From an uncultured Ruminococcus sp. (GTDB taxonomy: Bacteria > Bacillota > Clostridia > Oscillospirales > Acutalibacteraceae), in NCBI GenBank assembly GCA_945632055.1, contig CALZCU010000045.1, positions 1 to 7,144 on the forward strand: DNA of 7,144 nucleotides. Reading direction: 5' to 3'. Shown here one piece after another: positions 5,854-7,144 of the stretch. Positions within the stretch are counted from its first letter, which is position 1. Each line of letters opens with the position of its first letter. The notes below the pieces were generated by a model. The model did not search any database and was not told the origin of the DNA. It worked only from the letters and a program-made list of their open reading frames with translations. A program made the translations under genes and the position numbers.

Positions 5854-6528
5854 ATGGTTGAAACCGATTTTGAATCCGTATATAAAGAAGCCTTTCCATT
5901 CTGGGAGGATATAACCGAAGCTGAACGGGAGCATATTTGCAGTAATTCTTTGGAAAAGAATTATCAAAAAGACACAAATATTCACGACAGCTCGGAGTGC
6001 TCGGGAGTGATATTTGTCCGTTCCGGATGTCTGCGGGTATATATGATGTCCGATAACGGAAAGGATATCACACTTTACCGCTTGCATAGCGGCGACATGT
6101 GTATGCTGTCTGCCTCATGCGTGTTAAAGACGATAACCTTTGATGTGTTTGTTGATGCAGAGGAGGACAGCTGTTGCTATACGATAAGCGGTCCTGCATT
6201 TATGAAGATAAGCGATAATAATCCGAAAGTAAGAATTTTTGCTCTCGAAACTGCTGTAAGCCGTTTTTCCGATGTTATGTGGGTAATGCAGCAGATACTG
6301 TTTATGAGTATGGATAAAAGACTTGCTATTTTTCTTCTCGACGAGTCATCAAGAACGAACTCGGATATAATCCCTTTCACTCACGAGCAGATAGCAAGGT
6401 ATATGGGTTCTGCCCGTGAGGTTGTATCCCGTATGCTGAAATATTTTGCAAATGAAGGGTTTGTCGAGGTTTCCCGTAAGGGAGTCAAGCTTCTTGACAA
6501 GAAAAGATTGCGTGAACTAACTCTCTAA
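5854..6528 (+). CDS. Crp/Fnr-family transcriptional regulator
   Basis: This 224-residue protein has a cyclic-nucleotide-binding-type beta-barrel (about 20-125: GVIFVRSGCLRVYMMSDNGKD, LYRLHSGDMC), a dimer helix (about 128-160) and a C-terminal winged helix (PFTHEQIARYMGSAREVVSRMLKYFANEGFV, 174-204). The recognition helix carries R188, E189 and R193, the same R-E-x3-R spacing that E. coli CRP uses to read GTGA half-sites. Seven cysteines (29, 49, 59, 83, 89, 107, 108) lie in the sensor half, with no Fnr-type N-terminal cysteine cluster; the C83/C89 pair is common in clostridial members as I recall them. A redox or oxygen signal is plausible but not shown. It is the best candidate to bind the three GTGA-N5-TYAC promoter sites in this window. 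It starts 9-10 bases after GAAAGGA, diverges from the flavoprotein gene, and its end overlaps the thioredoxin gene by 12 bases. Confidence 0.93.
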   Translation: MVETDFESVYKEAFPFWEDITEAEREHICSNSLEKNYQKDTNIHDSSECSGVIFVRSGCLRVYMMSDNGKDITLYRLHSGDMCMLSASCVLKTITFDVFVDAEEDSCCYTISGPAFMKISDNNPKVRIFALETAVSRFSDVMWVMQQILFMSMDKRLAIFLLDESSRTNSDIIPFTHEQIARYMGSAREVVSRMLKYFANEGFVEVSRKGVKLLDKKRLRELTL

Positions 6529-6825
6529 CATAGCAAGTATCTTCTGTTTTGGTTTTGCCCCCACAGACTGAGCGGCAATTTTTCCATTTTTCAGAACAAC
6601 AAGCGTCGGAATACTTACAATGCCGAATGCTTGTGCAATCTCAGGCTCGCTGTCAACGTTTATCTTGCCCACAAGGTACAGCGGATTTTCTTCAGCGATT
6701 TGTTCTACCAAGGGAGATACCATACGGCACGGACCGCACCAATCAGCATAAAAATCAAGAAGAACAGGCTTGTCGCTGTTTTTTATCTGCTCAAAATTAT
6801 TCATAGTAACATTAAGTGCTGACAT
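6517..6825 (-). CDS. trxA: Thioredoxin
   Basis: This complete 102-residue single-domain thioredoxin has FYADWCGPCRMVSP with active cysteines C30 and C33, the buried D24 before the active site, KINVDSEPEIAQAFGIVSIPTLVV with the cis-proline, and a GAKPK loop before the last helix. It is a cytoplasmic dithiol reductant for disulfides and peroxidases. No thioredoxin reductase gene is in the window, so its electron donor lies elsewhere. ATG at 6825 follows AAGGAAG. The gene has its own promoter of the shared dyad type. It runs head-on into the Crp/Fnr gene with a 12-base overlap of coding ends and no visible terminator between them, so antisense interference between the two transcripts is possible. 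Confidence 0.96.
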   Translation of the reverse strand: MSALNVTMNNFEQIKNSDKPVLLDFYADWCGPCRMVSPLVEQIAEENPLYLVGKINVDSEPEIAQAFGIVSIPTLVVLKNGKIAAQSVGAKPKQKILAMLES

Positions 6826-6857
6826 ATTTCATACTTCCTTTCCTAGTTTATATCTAT

Positions 6858-6898
6858 ATTTTACCCGAAAAGAAATTGATTTTCAGTAACTTTGTCAC
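6858..6898 (-). promoter_or_regulatory. Thioredoxin promoter with overlapping activator-type dyad
   Basis: On the minus strand the dyad GTGA-CAAAG-TTAC (6898-6886) overlaps a -35-like CTGAAA (6886-6881). A 17-base spacer and the -10 TAAAAT (6863-6858) follow. The predicted start point is near 6851 and the dyad centre is at about -41, the same as in the other two copies. Confidence 0.65.
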
Positions 6899-6921
6899 AT
6901 TATTTATGATTTGGATAGAAT
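6892..6921 (+). promoter_or_regulatory. Possible rightward promoter, divergent from thioredoxin
   Basis: TTGTCA (6892-6897) and TAGAAT (6916-6921) are separated by 18 bases and each differs from the sigma-A consensus at one position. The -35 lies inside the GTGA dyad of the thioredoxin promoter, so one protein could influence both directions. A start near 6928 would transcribe the structured region that follows. Confidence 0.4.
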
Positions 6922-6927
6922 ACGATC

Positions 6928-7097
6928 ACAAGTGTCAGCATAAGCAAAAGAAGGAAAGCTGTAAGATGTAGCCTACGGCATAGATTGGGGTGGTAAAGGC
7001 GACCACAAGCCGAGGCACTCGCCAAATTCCCATAAGTCGAGCAGTTACTGAAACAACAAACGACTAAAGACAGCTTGTCTTTGGTCGTTTTCTATTT
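6928..7097 (+). ncRNA. Candidate structured RNA or leader with terminator (identity unknown)
   Basis: This gene-free stretch of about 170 bases lies between a candidate promoter and a strong terminator. Several short helices compete. GTGGT (6990-6994) pairs with ACCAC (7002-7006). GGCGA (6998-7002), whose first four bases lie in that loop, pairs with TCGCC (7019-7023). CTCG (7018-7021) can pair with CGAG at 7011-7014 or at 7038-7041. CAG (7042-7044) pairs with CTG (7048-7050). Mutually exclusive pairings ahead of a terminator and a downstream AAGGAG (7098-7103) fit an attenuator leader for a gene to the right, or a small RNA. A short frame from 6965 (DVAYGIDWGGKGDHKPRHSPNSHKSSSY, stop after 7049) has no start codon. 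I see no match to 6S, tmRNA, SRP RNA, RNase P or a riboswitch class I know. Confidence 0.35.
7059..7097 (+). terminator. Intrinsic terminator hairpin
   Basis: AACGACTAAAGACA (7059-7072) pairs with TGTCTTTGGTCGTT (7076-7089), 14 pairs including one G-U, closed by a GCT loop and followed by a T-rich run (TTTCTATTT). The left flank is A-rich, so it may also act on the minus strand. No complete gene precedes it, so it ends either an RNA or a leader transcript. Confidence 0.7.
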
Positions 7098-7144
7098 AAG
7101 GAGAACACAATATAATACCCACAACTTGATATTTGCAAGGTGCT

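Noticed and set aside
5821..6087. N-terminal extension of the flavoprotein to an ATG at 6087
   Set aside because: The extra 89 residues are antisense to the Crp/Fnr gene. The FAD motif begins directly after the ATG at 5820, which has its own Shine-Dalgarno.
6928..7097. 6S RNA, tmRNA or SRP RNA identity for the structured region
   Set aside because: There is no long end-to-end hairpin with a central bulge, no tRNA-like ends and no SRP tetraloop core. Only short helices and a terminator are visible.
7125..7129. TTGAT at 7125-7129 as an IS200/IS605 insertion site with the upstream hairpins as a transposon end
   Set aside because: The pentamer is too short to mean anything alone, and no tnpA or tnpB sequence or diagnostic paired ends are present.

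Overview
The window looks like a chromosomal segment of a strictly anaerobic, low-to-middling GC Gram-positive bacterium, most likely a gut-type member of the Clostridia. The reasons are strong AGGAGG-type ribosome binding sites, small tightly packed genes, and a set of proteins typical of anaerobes that survive brief oxygen exposure: rubredoxins, reverse rubrerythrin, desulfoferrodoxin, a CoA-disulfide-reductase/rhodanese flavoprotein and a clostridial-type Crp/Fnr regulator. No rRNA, tRNA, CRISPR array or insertion-sequence gene is visible.

Layout. Positions 1-1395 (minus) hold a two-gene operon: a protein with a rubredoxin domain at each end, whose reading frame has a TAA at codon 3, then a 1-base TAATG overlap into a long ferredoxin / helical linker / rubredoxin / rubrerythrin fusion that runs off the left edge. 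Divergent from it, 1562-2899 (plus), is a three-gene operon: a DUF134-NifX-like fusion with a His/Cys tail, a 53-residue rubredoxin, and desulfoferrodoxin (superoxide reductase). It ends at a bidirectional hairpin terminator shared with a small rhodanese (2963-3277, minus). A metallo-beta-lactamase-fold protein (3368-4144, plus) converges with a 5-base gap on a CoA-disulfide-reductase-like flavoprotein with a fused rhodanese (4150-5820, minus). That gene diverges by 33 bases from a Crp/Fnr regulator (5854-6528, plus), which overlaps a convergent thioredoxin gene (6517-6825, minus) by 12 bases. The last ~310 bases have no convincing gene but contain a candidate promoter, a stretch of competing short RNA helices and a strong hairpin terminator, followed by a Shine-Dalgarno-like sequence near the right edge.

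How it fits together. Superoxide would be reduced by desulfoferrodoxin and peroxide by the rubrerythrin protein, with electrons passed through rubredoxin and ferredoxin. The flavoprotein, rhodaneses and thioredoxin would handle thiol and sulfane-sulfur balance. The most notable point is regulatory. Three minus-strand units (the rubrerythrin operon, the small rhodanese and thioredoxin) share one promoter layout: a GTGA-N5-TYAC dyad overlapping a CTGAA(A/T) -35 element, 17 bases, then a TATAAT-like -10. The dyad centre is exactly 34 bases from the end of the -10 in all three. This is the geometry of a class II activator site. The Crp/Fnr protein encoded among these genes, with a CRP-like R-E-x3-R recognition helix, is the natural candidate to bind it. 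The window therefore reads as a small, probably co-regulated oxygen/sulfur redox island.
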